Below are positions 8,389 through 17,293 of a stretch of 64,000 nt of DNA, in pieces. The first letter of the stretch is position 1, and the number at the start of each line of letters is the position of its first letter. The translations under genes were made by a program, and so were the position numbers. The stretch comes from Caldilineae bacterium. GTDB taxonomy: Bacteria > Chloroflexota > Anaerolineae > Epilineales > Epilineaceae. A model generated the notes under the pieces. The model was not told the DNA's origin and ran no database searches. It saw nothing but the letters and a program-made list of their open reading frames with translations. The DNA lies in the NCBI GenBank assembly GCA_020634625.1, contig JACKBJ010000011.1, positions 48,674 to 112,673 of the forward strand, in the 5' to 3' direction.

Positions 8389-9155
8389 CAAACGCTGGCC
8401 GGCTGGTCGAGCACCGGTCCGTCGGTGCAGAGCAGCATGCCCTCCTGCTCGCAGCTGCCGCAGATGCCGATGCCGCAGCGCATGTAGGCTTCCCAGCTGA
8501 GCTGGGCCGGCAGTCCCCGCGCCGCGGCCAGCCGCGCCAGGGCCGCCAGCATCGGGTGCGGGCCGCAGGCGTAGAGGCTGTCCGGCGGATCCTCGGCCAG
8601 CATCGGCGCGATGGCGTCGGTGACCCGGCCGGGCAGGCCGGCGCTGCCGTCCTCGGTGGTCAACCAGAGCTCGGCGCCGGCCTCGCGCAGCGCATCGGCC
8701 AGCAGCAGGTCGCGGGCCTCGCGGGCACCGACGACGGCCCGCACGCGCTCGCCGCGAGCGCGGGCCTCGCGGGCCAGGAAGAGCATCGGCGCCACGCCGT
8801 AGCCGCCGCCGACCAGCAGGTGGTCGCGCCCCGTCCGCCGAAAGGGCCGGCCGAAGGGCCCGCGCAGCCAGATGCGGTCGCCCGCCGCCAGGCGGTGCAC
8901 CGCCCGCGAGAAGGGTCCGACCGCGGCGATGGTGAAGGCCGCCGGCGCGGCGCTCTGGACGCTGAAGGGCTTCTCGTCGAGGCCCGGCAGCCAGAGCATG
9001 CAGAACTGTCCCGGTCGGGCTTCGAGCGCGGTGTCGAGCACGATCGTCCGGGTGCGGTAGTTCTCCGGGATCGCGGCCACCACCCGGCAGGGCCGCGGCA
9101 GGCCGGCCGGCCGCTCCAGAAAGGCCCGCGCCTCCGAACGCGCCAGGTCCGTCAT
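8388..9155 (-). CDS. pyrK: Dihydroorotate dehydrogenase electron-transfer subunit PyrK
   Basis: FAD and 2Fe-2S subunit of the class 1B dihydroorotate dehydrogenase, passing electrons from PyrD to NAD+. The 255-aa product has a ferredoxin-reductase-like FAD domain (RPGQFCMLWLPG, EKPFSVQ), the NAD-binding GGGYGVAPM at about 117-123, ACGPHPML near 197-204, and the C-terminal cluster ligands C227, C232, C235 and C243 in the pattern CGIGICGSC...C. I start it at the ATG at 9155, which overlaps the pyrD stop in an ATGA; the open frame upstream to 9308 is only the shadow of pyrD. It is followed immediately by the GDPD/FG-GAP gene. Confidence 0.93.
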   Translation of the reverse strand: MTDLARSEARAFLERPAGLPRPCRVVAAIPENYRTRTIVLDTALEARPGQFCMLWLPGLDEKPFSVQSAAPAAFTIAAVGPFSRAVHRLAAGDRIWLRGPFGRPFRRTGRDHLLVGGGYGVAPMLFLAREARARGERVRAVVGAREARDLLLADALREAGAELWLTTEDGSAGLPGRVTDAIAPMLAEDPPDSLYACGPHPMLAALARLAAARGLPAQLSWEAYMRCGIGICGSCEQEGMLLCTDGPVLDQPASV

Positions 9156-10183
9156 GATGCTGCTCCCGCCCGCGGCGTGGCGGGCGGCGCCGTCTCCGCC
9201 GCCGGTGCGTGCGGCACCGGCGCCGGCGTCGCCGCCTCGGGCCATTTGGCCTGGCGATGCGCCCGCCCCCGCACCTGCGCCAGCGTCAGCCCATGCGCGA
9301 CCAGCCACTCGCGCATCTCCCGCGCGATGCGCCCGAAGGCATCCGGCCCGTCGGCGTAGACCGCCGAGCCGATGCCGACCGCGCTGGCGCCGGCCGAGAG
9401 CATCTCGATCGCATCCTGGCCGGTCGAGACGCCGCCGGTGCCGATGATCGGCACCTGGACCACCCGCGCGATCTGGTACACGGCGTTGAGCGCGATCGGC
9501 TTGAGCGCCGGCCCCGAGAGGCCGCCCGAGCGATTCTGCAGCACGGGCAGGCCGCTCTCGGCGTCGATCAGCATGCCGGGCATGGTGTTGATGGCGCAGA
9601 GCGCATCGGCGCCGGCCTCGACCACCGCCCGCGCGATGCGGGCGATCGAGGGCACGTTGGGCGCCAGCTTGACGATGACCGGGATCCCGGTGGCCGCCTT
9701 GACCGCCGCGGTCACCGCGGCGGCCGACTCGGGCTGGCCGGCGAAGGGCTCGCCGAACTCCGAGCCCACGTTGGGGCAGCTGATGTTGACCTCGATCAGG
9801 TCCGGCGCGGCCCGGCTGATGTGCTCGGCCACCCGCGCGAAGTTGTCGACCGTGTCGGCGAAGATGCTGGCGATGAGCGGCACGCCCAGCTCGGCCAGCT
9901 GCGCCCGGGTCTCGGCCAGCAGCGCCACCTCGGCCTCGGCCCCAGGGTTGGCCAGGCCGATGGCGTTGAGCAGGCCGCCGCCGAAGTCGACGCAGCTGGG
10001 GTTGACGTGCCCCCCGCGCGGCACCGGCCCGGCCGACTTGGCCGTGATGGCGCCCGCGCCGGCGCGGGCGCAGCGCACCATCAACGAGGCATGCGTGCCC
10101 AGGATGCCCGAGGCCAGCACCAGCGGGTTGGGCAGGCGCAGGCCCGCGATCTCGACCGACAGGTCGACGGCAGCTTGGCTCAT
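9152..10183 (-). CDS. pyrD: Dihydroorotate dehydrogenase, class 1B catalytic subunit
   Basis: FMN enzyme oxidising dihydroorotate to orotate, the fourth step of UMP synthesis, 343 aa. The catalytic base of class 1 enzymes, a cysteine, is C136 in VNISCPNVG. K172 (VIVKLAPN), N199 (AINTMPG) and the phosphate-binding IGTGGVST (about 248-254) are in place. Pairing with PyrK by a 4-bp overlap identifies the NAD-linked 1B heterotetramer. The last 35 residues are an Ala/Pro-rich tail beyond the usual end of the family (about 305 aa). It is separated from pyrE by three non-pyrimidine genes but lies on the same strand with a 51-bp gap to the upstream propeller gene. Confidence 0.95.
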   Translation of the reverse strand: MSQAAVDLSVEIAGLRLPNPLVLASGILGTHASLMVRCARAGAGAITAKSAGPVPRGGHVNPSCVDFGGGLLNAIGLANPGAEAEVALLAETRAQLAELGVPLIASIFADTVDNFARVAEHISRAAPDLIEVNISCPNVGSEFGEPFAGQPESAAAVTAAVKAATGIPVIVKLAPNVPSIARIARAVVEAGADALCAINTMPGMLIDAESGLPVLQNRSGGLSGPALKPIALNAVYQIARVVQVPIIGTGGVSTGQDAIEMLSAGASAVGIGSAVYADGPDAFGRIAREMREWLVAHGLTLAQVRGRAHRQAKWPEAATPAPVPHAPAAETAPPATPRAGAAS

Positions 10184-10234
10184 GGCCGATATCCTAACGG
10201 CGTTGCCCGCCTGCGGGCAAGGCCGGAGCGATCG

Positions 10235-12199
10235 TCAGCGCGCGAGCCGTGCCACCTGGTTGCCCGCGGCGATCCAGACCGAGCCGTCCGCAGCCAGCTC
10301 CAGATCATGCACGTTCGCCAGCGGCGAGGGATTGACCGCGAAGGCCGGATCGATCGCGGTGAGCTCTGCCTGGGACAGGTGTAGCCAGCTGCCATCGGAC
10401 TCGCGCAAGCCCAGCCCGCGACGATGCGCCACGGCCAAGGTGCCGGCGCGTCCCACGCCCAGCTCCGCCCCCAGCAGCTCGCCCCGGCTCGAAACCTCGA
10501 ACCCCAGCGCGTTTGCCGTCCACATGCGTTCCGCGCCGCTCGCATCGCGTTGCAGCAGCCCGCGTGCGCCGAGCAACCAAAGCCCGCCATCGAATGCGGC
10601 GTCGAGGTCCAGAAGGTCCCCGATGCGCCCATCCGTGGGCAGGGTCCGCCAGTCCCCCTGCGGCCCGAGCCCGACGAGCGCATCCCCACCGCCCTGCCAC
10701 CAAATCGTCCCGTCGGCGCCATCGACCGCCGCGGCGTCGGCGCACATTGGGGCGGGTGGGTCGATCCGCTCGCGCCGGCCGTCGGGACGGTCCACCAGCA
10801 GCTGCGTGCAGCCGAGCAGGTGCCAGACGCTGCCATCCGGCGTCAGCAAGCCGAGCGTCGGTGTTCGGTCGTTCAGGTCGGGCGGGCTTCGGTCGATCAG
10901 CCGCCCGTCGGGCTCGATGCTGAAGAGCCCGGCGAAAGGCGGTCCGCCGTCATTGCCTTCGGTACCGACCCAGGCCCGGCCCGCGGAGTCCAGCACGATC
11001 GAGGCGACGCTGGTCCCGCGCAAGCCCGCCTGCTGGCCGTACCAGCGCCAGCCTCCGTCGGGCGCCAGCCGCGCCAGCCCCGCGTCGCCACCGATCCACG
11101 CCTCACCCGCGCCGCCGAGCGACAGGACGTCAGCGCCCAGCGGGATCCCGTCAACCCGATGGGTCGTCCAGTCCCCGCCCGCCTCGCCGCGGCTCAGGTT
11201 GCCGTCGGTCCGTCCGGCCCAGAGCGTCGTTCCCTTGGTCGTCAACGCCGTCACCCGCATCGCGTGGTCCCCGCCCGACGGCAGCAGGTGCTGCCAGGAC
11301 CCATCCGAATCACGGCGCGAGAGCCCCGCATCCGTGCCGCACCAGAGCGCGCCGGAATCGTCTTGTGCCAGGGCCCAGACGATGAAGGTCGGCAGCGCGA
11401 AGTCCTCGCGTCGGCCGTCGATGCGCCACCAGACGCTGAGCGTTCGCCCGCCGATCCAGAGGTTGCCGGCCGCGTCGAAGTGCACCGCATCGGCGCCCGA
11501 GTTGCCGACCTCGTAGTGCAGCCAGCTCCCATCGGCCAATCGCCGCTGCCCGTCGAGGCCGGTAGCCAGCGCGATCTCGCCCCTGGCAGCGTCGACGGCG
11601 ATGCCGCGCACCCAGCCCGAGCTCGGCCCGCCGGCCAGCGGCGCCCAGCGCCCGTCCGGACCCAACTCGACCAGGCCGGCCTTGGTGCCGGCCAGCATCC
11701 GCCCCGCCGGGCCCTCGGCCAGCGCGAGCACCTCGACCGTGTTGGAACCCGCCTCCCTCGGCAGGCCCGCCGCCGCGCCCCAGCTCGTCCAGCGCCCGTC
11801 GGCCTCGCGGCGCGAGATCCCGCCGACGCCCGCGACCCAGACCCGGCCGGCCGTATCGACCATCACGCCGCTCAGATCTTCCGCCACCAACCCGTCGGCG
11901 CGGGTGAAGGTCGAATAGCGCGCGAGATCCGCGTCGGCTTCCCAGCGCAGCGCGCCGTTCGGCGTGGCTGCCCAGAGCGCGTCCTCGCCTGGTGCGTAGG
12001 CCAGCCCGCGGATCGTCGGCGGCCGAAGCACACGCAGGCTCGGCTCGGATCGATGGTGGCGCCCCGCCCAGGGCAGATAGAGCGTCGCGCCATCCGGCGT
12101 TTGGGCCCGGGCGACGGGCCACCGGCCCTGCCCGCCGACGAGGCCCAGCGCCAGCAGCCCCGCCAGGCATGTCATCGGCCACCGCCATCGCTGTACCAT
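10235..12199 (-). CDS. Secreted Reg_prop-type beta-propeller protein
   Basis: Predicted exported protein, 654 aa, with a signal peptide (MTCLAGLLALGLVGG core) followed directly by the motif ATLYLPWAGRHH. The remainder is a series of about nine to eleven propeller blades of the two-component-regulator-propeller type, each with a W(A/V)G(T/S)xxGL(S/A)RR core followed by DG(S/R)W. No kinase, protease or DNA-binding domain is attached, so it may be a stand-alone ligand-binding propeller. The ATG at 12199 is preferred because GGGGAGAGGG lies just upstream; the open frame beyond it is the shadow of the DUF123 gene. It sits between pyrE and pyrD in an otherwise biosynthetic cluster, 40 bp after the DUF123 gene stop. 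Confidence 0.75.
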   Translation of the reverse strand: MVQRWRWPMTCLAGLLALGLVGGQGRWPVARAQTPDGATLYLPWAGRHHRSEPSLRVLRPPTIRGLAYAPGEDALWAATPNGALRWEADADLARYSTFTRADGLVAEDLSGVMVDTAGRVWVAGVGGISRREADGRWTSWGAAAGLPREAGSNTVEVLALAEGPAGRMLAGTKAGLVELGPDGRWAPLAGGPSSGWVRGIAVDAARGEIALATGLDGQRRLADGSWLHYEVGNSGADAVHFDAAGNLWIGGRTLSVWWRIDGRREDFALPTFIVWALAQDDSGALWCGTDAGLSRRDSDGSWQHLLPSGGDHAMRVTALTTKGTTLWAGRTDGNLSRGEAGGDWTTHRVDGIPLGADVLSLGGAGEAWIGGDAGLARLAPDGGWRWYGQQAGLRGTSVASIVLDSAGRAWVGTEGNDGGPPFAGLFSIEPDGRLIDRSPPDLNDRTPTLGLLTPDGSVWHLLGCTQLLVDRPDGRRERIDPPAPMCADAAAVDGADGTIWWQGGGDALVGLGPQGDWRTLPTDGRIGDLLDLDAAFDGGLWLLGARGLLQRDASGAERMWTANALGFEVSSRGELLGAELGVGRAGTLAVAHRRGLGLRESDGSWLHLSQAELTAIDPAFAVNPSPLANVHDLELAADGSVWIAAGNQVARLAR

Positions 12200-12239
12200 C
12201 GCCCTCTCCCCGCGGGCACCGCCCGCCAAGCCAGACCGG

Positions 12240-12905
12240 TCAGCCCGGCAGCACATCCTCGTCCGCTGCCGCGAGCTCCCGCACCAGCGCGGTCCACCAC
12301 GCCTCGGCCTCGGGCACCCGCAGCAGGTGCGTCCGCCCCGGTGCGTCGGAGGCGCCCAGCCCGGGCGCCAGGGGCAGGACGCCCGTATCCGCGGCCAGCC
12401 GCGCCGCGATCCGCACCTCGACCCCGGACCCCCTTGGCGCCTGCGACGCGATCCCTCGGGCTGGCCCGGCGCCGGCACCGCCCGGCGTTCGGAGCGCCAG
12501 CACCCGATCGATCTCCGCCTCGGGCCGATCCAGCAGGTGGTCGACGTGCCAGTGCAGCCGCTTCGCGCCCTGCGGCAGCAGGTCCTCGGGCCGCCGCCCC
12601 AGCCCCGCCGCCAAGAGCCCCGCGACCAGCGCCGGGCGGATCCGATGCGCCGGCCGCCCTTCGCTCCGGCTGGCGTGTCGCACGAGCCGCCGCCCCAGGC
12701 TGCTCGCCCCCCGCTGCGCCCGGGCCGACCCGACATAGGCATAGGCCCCCGCCGGCACCGGCACCGCCCGCCCCCCGGCATGGCGGCCAAACACCACCGC
12801 GCAGTCCCGCGTCACCCGGATCCGCAGCACATAGCCGCCGCCCGCACCGCTCCGGCCGATCAGCCGCAGGCGCGCGCTATCAGACCCGGCGCTCCGTGCG
12901 CTCAC
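12240..12905 (-). CDS. DUF123 (GIY-YIG-like) nuclease-family protein
   Basis: A 221-aa protein of the DUF123 group within the GIY-YIG superfamily. The diagnostic pieces are GYVLRIRV near the N-terminus, the GIY-YIG-like stretch GAYAYVGSA (residues 53-61), LGRRLVRH (70-77) with the arginine found in these nucleases, and HWHVDHLL (about 117-124). A DNA nuclease role is suggested by the family but has not been generally established. The C-terminal half repeats a similar compositional pattern (VEVRIAARLAADTGVLPL...LGASDAPGRTHLLRV), as in longer DUF123 proteins. The GTG start at 12905 directly abuts the ferredoxin stop (TGAGTG), which argues for co-translation. Confidence 0.75.
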   Translation of the reverse strand: MSARSAGSDSARLRLIGRSGAGGGYVLRIRVTRDCAVVFGRHAGGRAVPVPAGAYAYVGSARAQRGASSLGRRLVRHASRSEGRPAHRIRPALVAGLLAAGLGRRPEDLLPQGAKRLHWHVDHLLDRPEAEIDRVLALRTPGGAGAGPARGIASQAPRGSGVEVRIAARLAADTGVLPLAPGLGASDAPGRTHLLRVPEAEAWWTALVRELAAADEDVLPG

Positions 12906-13259
12906 TCAACCCAGCCACTCCGGCCGCGGCTCGATGGTATCCGCCGGTCGGCTGCCGGGGTCCTCCATGTCCGTCTCCGACAGCCGCATCAGCGGCCGGA
13001 CCACCATGCCCTCGGCCACCTGGCACTGACAGCTCAGCCGAAAGGCGCCCAGGTTGCCCTGGCTCTCGAGCTTGTCGTGCTCCGCCCGCGTCATGCGCTT
13101 CGGCTCGCCCGCCACGAACTCGACCCGGCAGGTGGTGCAGCGCGCCCAGCCGCCGCAGCGGTGCAGGATATCGACCCCGGCGTCCTCGATGGCCAGGACC
13201 AGGCGCTTGCCGGCCTCGACCTCCACCGTTCCATGTCCCTCGATCGTCAGCGTTGGCAT
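12906..13259 (-). CDS. 2Fe-2S ferredoxin
   Basis: Small soluble electron carrier, 117 aa. Cluster ligands are C35, C41 and C44 in CGGWARCTTC (C-x5-C-x2-C) with the fourth at C77 in LSCQCQ, the plant/vertebrate-type 2Fe-2S arrangement. A charged tail (about residues 90-117) extends past the fold. It lies between pyrE and the DUF123 gene on the same strand; given the nearby pyrD-pyrK redox pair it might serve a partner reductase, but PyrK already carries its own 2Fe-2S centre, so a link to pyrimidine synthesis is only positional. Confidence 0.88.
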   Translation of the reverse strand: MPTLTIEGHGTVEVEAGKRLVLAIEDAGVDILHRCGGWARCTTCRVEFVAGEPKRMTRAEHDKLESQGNLGAFRLSCQCQVAEGMVVRPLMRLSETDMEDPGSRPADTIEPRPEWLG

Positions 13260-13311
13260 GCCTGCGGTTCGTCTCCTTGGGTATCCCGGTGACCGGGTGT
13301 CGGCTCGGCCG

Positions 13312-13914
13312 TCAGCCGCCGGCCACGAAGTCCAGCACCGCCTGCTGCTGCTCGGCGGTGATGCGCCCGGCCGCCGCCAGCGACGCGACGATGGCCGGCA
13401 GGGTCAGCACGCTGTGCAGGCGGTAGCCGGCCGCCGCCAGGGTCTCCGTGCCGCCGCCCTGACGGTCGATCAGCACCACCACGTCGCGCACCTTCAGGCC
13501 GGCCGCCTCGAGCGGCGCGATCGCCTCGATCTTGCTGCCGCCATCCGAGATCAGATCGTCGAGCACCACCGCCGTCTCGCCGACCTCCCAGCGGCCCTCG
13601 ATGGCCTGGCTGGTGCCATAGGCCTTGACCTGCAGGCGGGGGAAGATCATCGGTCGGCCCGTCTCCAGCGCCACCGCCGTGCCGATGGGCAGGCCGGCCA
13701 TCGGGATGGCGGCGATGCGGTCGAAGTCCAGCCGGGTCAGCAGGCTCGCGTAGCCTTTCGCCGCCGCCGCCAGAACCTTCGGGTCCGAGATCATCAGGCG
13801 CAGGTCGATGTAGATCGGCGAGATCGCGCCGCTCTTGAGCGTGAAGCGGCCGAGCTTGACGGCGCCCAGCTCGAAGAGCTGCGCGATCAGGGCATCGTCA
13901 TCGTAGGCGGTCAT
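13312..13914 (-). CDS. pyrE: Orotate phosphoribosyltransferase
   Basis: Transfers ribose-5-phosphate from PRPP to orotate giving OMP, fifth step of UMP synthesis; 200 aa, normal length. The PRPP signature VVLDDLISDGGSK is at residues 116-128, and FTLKSGAISPIYIDLR (25-40) is the orotate-side loop. The ATG at 13914 has GAGG about 8 nt upstream. The gene lies 120 bp downstream of pyrF and 52 bp before the ferredoxin, all on the minus strand. Confidence 0.95.
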   Translation of the reverse strand: MTAYDDDALIAQLFELGAVKLGRFTLKSGAISPIYIDLRLMISDPKVLAAAAKGYASLLTRLDFDRIAAIPMAGLPIGTAVALETGRPMIFPRLQVKAYGTSQAIEGRWEVGETAVVLDDLISDGGSKIEAIAPLEAAGLKVRDVVVLIDRQGGGTETLAAAGYRLHSVLTLPAIVASLAAAGRITAEQQQAVLDFVAGG

Positions 13915-14034
13915 GCGGCATCCTCGGTTCTCGGTCGTGTGGTCTCGATTCGGCGTGCACGGGCTTCGACGGCGACGGGGCGAATCGGCCGATGGCAGGC
14001 CGCGCGTTCCCGCCGCGCGGCGCGCGTCCCCGGC

Positions 14035-14856
14035 TCAGCTCGCCCGCGAGCGAGCGGTGTCGATGGCGTCCCGCAGGCGCCGCGCGGCCTCGCCCGGGTC
14101 GCCGGCGAAGATGATCTCGCGCGAGCTGGAGATCAGCATCCCGCGGCCGGCGGCATCGATGCCCGCCCGCACCGAGGCCTCCAGGTCGCCGCCCTGGGCG
14201 CCGATGCCCGGCACCAGGAAGGGCAGCCGCGGCGCCATCGCGCGCACCGCCTCGAGCGCCTCGGGGTAGGTCGCGCCGACCACCAGGCCCAGGTTGTCGG
14301 CGCCGTTCCAGGCCTGGGCGGCCAGGCGGGCCACCTCGAGGTAGAGCGGCCGGCCGCCGACATCCAGGTGCTGCAGGTCGCCCGCGCCGGGGTTGCTGGT
14401 ATGGCAGAGCAGGAAGGCGCCCCGGGTCGGGTCGGCCAGGAAGGGCGCCAGGCTGTCGCCGCCCAGGTAGGGGCTGGCCGTGATCGCGTCGGCGCCCAGG
14501 ACCCCGAAGGCCGCGCGGGCGTAGGCCTTGGCCGTCGAGCCGATGTCGCCGCGCTTGGCGTCAAGCACCATCAGCCGGCCCGGCGGCCGGTGGGCCAGGA
14601 TGGTCTTCAGGTCGGCCATGCCGGACGGGCCGGCCGCCTCGAAGAAGGCGCTGTTGGGCTTGTAGGCCACCGCCGCCTCCCAGGTGGCGTCGATGATGCG
14701 CCGGCAGAAGTCGACCATGGGCTCTTCGAGGCGATCGGGATGCGGGTCGAGGCCGACGCAGACCAGGGACCCGCTGCGGTCCATGGCCTGGTCGAGGCGG
14801 CGGTTGAAGGCGTCGAGCCGGGTCTCGGTCGCTGTCTCGGCAAGCTCTCGGATCAT
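14035..14856 (-). CDS. pyrF: Orotidine 5'-phosphate decarboxylase, long (type 2) form
   Basis: Decarboxylates OMP to UMP, last step of the pathway. The 273-aa protein has the catalytic D-x-K-x-x-D set in MVLDAKRGDIGST (D99, K101, D104), K66 in VAYKPNSAFFEA and VCVGLDPHPDRL near the N-terminus. Both length and motif context correspond to the type 2 OMPdecase subfamily rather than the short E. coli type. Its start is only 7 bp after the pyrB stop, so it is co-transcribed with pyrB and its ribosome site lies in the pyrB 3' end. Confidence 0.95.
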   Translation of the reverse strand: MIRELAETATETRLDAFNRRLDQAMDRSGSLVCVGLDPHPDRLEEPMVDFCRRIIDATWEAAVAYKPNSAFFEAAGPSGMADLKTILAHRPPGRLMVLDAKRGDIGSTAKAYARAAFGVLGADAITASPYLGGDSLAPFLADPTRGAFLLCHTSNPGAGDLQHLDVGGRPLYLEVARLAAQAWNGADNLGLVVGATYPEALEAVRAMAPRLPFLVPGIGAQGGDLEASVRAGIDAAGRGMLISSSREIIFAGDPGEAARRLRDAIDTARSRAS

Positions 14857-14863
14857 CGGCGCG

Positions 14864-15817
14864 CTACTCCTTTCCCAAGACGCCGGCCAGGAGGGCCATG
14901 CGCACGTACATGCCGTTCTTGACCTGCCGGAAGTAGGCCGCGCGCGGGTCGTCGTCGACCTCGGGCGCGATCTCGCCCACCCGCGGCAGCGGGTGCATCA
15001 CGATCATGTCCCGCCGCGCCTGTCGCATCAGCTCGGGCGTGATCACGTAGAAGCCCTTGAGCTCCTCGTACTGCTCCAGGTCGGTGAAGCGCTCCTTCTG
15101 CACCCGGGTCATGTAGAGCACGTCGACCTGGTCGATGACGTCGGCCACGCTGTAGGTCTCGCGGACCTTCAGGCCGGCGTCGCGGGCCTCGTTCATCAGG
15201 TCCAGCGGCAGGCGCAGGATCTCGGGCGAGACGAAGCTGAGCTCGACGTCGTACTTGGACAGCAGCCGGGTCAGCGAGTGCACCGTTCGGCCGAAGCGCA
15301 GGTCGCCGACCATGGCGATCTTCAGGCCGTCGAGCCGGCCCAGCTCATCGCGGATGGTGTAGAGGTCCAGGAGGGCCTGGGTGGGGTGCTCGCCGGCGCC
15401 GTCGCCGGCGTTCAGCACCGGCACGCTGGCCGCCTCGGCCGCCTCGGACGCGCTGCCCACCAGGGGGTGGCGCAGCACGATGACGTCGGCGTACTGCTCG
15501 AGGGTGCGGATGGTGTCGGGCAGGCTCTCGCCCTTGCTGACGCTGGAGAACTGCACGCCCTGGGTGATCGGGATGACGCTGCCGCCAAGGCGCTCCATGG
15601 CCGCGATGAAGCTGGCGCTGGTGCGGGTCGAGGGCTCGTAGAACAGGGCCGCCAGCACGCGGCGGGCCAGGATGTCGGTGCCGCCCCGCTGGCGCACGAT
15701 GTCGCGCATGCGGTCGGTGCGCTCGAAGATGTCGGCCAGCTGCTCGGCATCGAACTGCTTGACGGTCAGGATGTCCTGGCCGACCAGCCAATCCGGCTTG
15801 CCGCTCGCTCCGCTCAC
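14864..15817 (-). CDS. pyrB: Aspartate carbamoyltransferase catalytic subunit
   Basis: Condenses carbamoyl phosphate and aspartate, 317 aa. The carbamoyl-phosphate loop YEPSTRTS is at 60-67, KGESLPDT near 95-102, HPTQALLDLYTI at 144-155 and the C-terminal HPLPR is present. No pyrI regulatory gene is seen beside it; instead pyrC precedes it by 102 bp, an arrangement in which PyrB and a dihydroorotase may be produced together. The short MSGASGKPDW leader before the conserved QDILT is variable in the family. Confidence 0.96.
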   Translation of the reverse strand: MSGASGKPDWLVGQDILTVKQFDAEQLADIFERTDRMRDIVRQRGGTDILARRVLAALFYEPSTRTSASFIAAMERLGGSVIPITQGVQFSSVSKGESLPDTIRTLEQYADVIVLRHPLVGSASEAAEAASVPVLNAGDGAGEHPTQALLDLYTIRDELGRLDGLKIAMVGDLRFGRTVHSLTRLLSKYDVELSFVSPEILRLPLDLMNEARDAGLKVRETYSVADVIDQVDVLYMTRVQKERFTDLEQYEELKGFYVITPELMRQARRDMIVMHPLPRVGEIAPEVDDDPRAAYFRQVKNGMYVRMALLAGVLGKE

Positions 15818-15919
15818 GTCGACGCTCCTTTGTGGGTACCGAGCCCCGGGCTCCGGGCATGGGGCTCGAGGGCCAGGGTCGGTGGAGGCTTTCGGGGGGC
15901 CGGCCCCCGAGCGATCGCG

Positions 15920-16971
<1,052 letters not shown>

Positions 16972-16975
<4 letters not shown>

Positions 16976-17133
16976 CGCGCGCGATCCAGGGGCTGGGCGG
17001 CCAGGCGCGGGGCCGGCCCGGACCGGGCCGCGCTCCTCGGCGATGGCCACAAAAAAGCCAGGGAACCCAGGTCCCTGGCCGTGCTCGCATTCGGTTCGTG
17101 GCGCCGGCGATGCCGGCGGTCTGCAACGCTCAT
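16972..17133 (-). CDS. Candidate pyr leader peptide spanning the attenuator
   Basis: Open frame of 53 codons in the pyr leader. Its ATG (17133) lies about 5 nt after the predicted transcription start. The 5' part is rich in Arg and His codons (DRRHRRRHEP); codons 19-28 run through the terminator hairpin and its T-run, and the TGA overlaps the pyrC ATG by ATGA. No Shine-Dalgarno is present, compatible with near-leaderless initiation. The layout resembles the E. coli pyrBI leader, where translation through the attenuator prevents termination. Whether it is translated is inferred from position only. Confidence 0.5.
17051..17079 (-). terminator. Intrinsic terminator/attenuator in the pyr leader
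   Basis: On the minus strand an 8-bp perfect stem GCCAGGGA/TCCCTGGC with a 7-nt loop (17057-17079) is followed by six T (17051-17056). It lies between the pyr promoter and pyrC, 75 nt ahead of the pyrC start, and so would act as an attenuator. Confidence 0.8.
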
Positions 17134-17144
17134 AGCAGGGGCGC

Positions 17145-17173
17145 AGTATAGCATGGCCGGATGGCCTGGGCAA
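17145..17173 (-). promoter_or_regulatory. Promoter of the pyr operon
   Basis: Minus-strand TTGCCC (17168-17173), 17-bp spacer and extended -10 TGC-TATACT (17145-17150). The transcript would begin near 17138, just ahead of the leader ORF. Confidence 0.75.
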
Positions 17174-17293
17174 TCCGATCCGGGCCGTCGCCGCGCGCCG
17201 GCCTCGGCAGGGTTTCGGCAGCGGCGAGCGCGACGGTATCATCGTGAAGCCGCCGCGATTCCGATCGATCTCGAGAGGGGAGCGTAGCCCAAC

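Noticed and set aside
12200..12790. N-terminal extension of the propeller gene upstream to 12790
   Set aside because: The sequence overlaps the DUF123 gene and is Gly/Arg/Trp-rich; a signal peptide with a good Shine-Dalgarno begins at 12199.
10424..14922. Long plus-strand frames across the pyrF/pyrE/ferredoxin/propeller region
   Set aside because: Arg/Pro/Ala-rich translations without motifs, fully overlapping well-recognised minus-strand genes.
15818..15919. GC palindromes between pyrC and pyrB as a second attenuator
   Set aside because: Short GC-rich palindromes occur but none is followed by a T-run, and at this base composition they are expected by chance.
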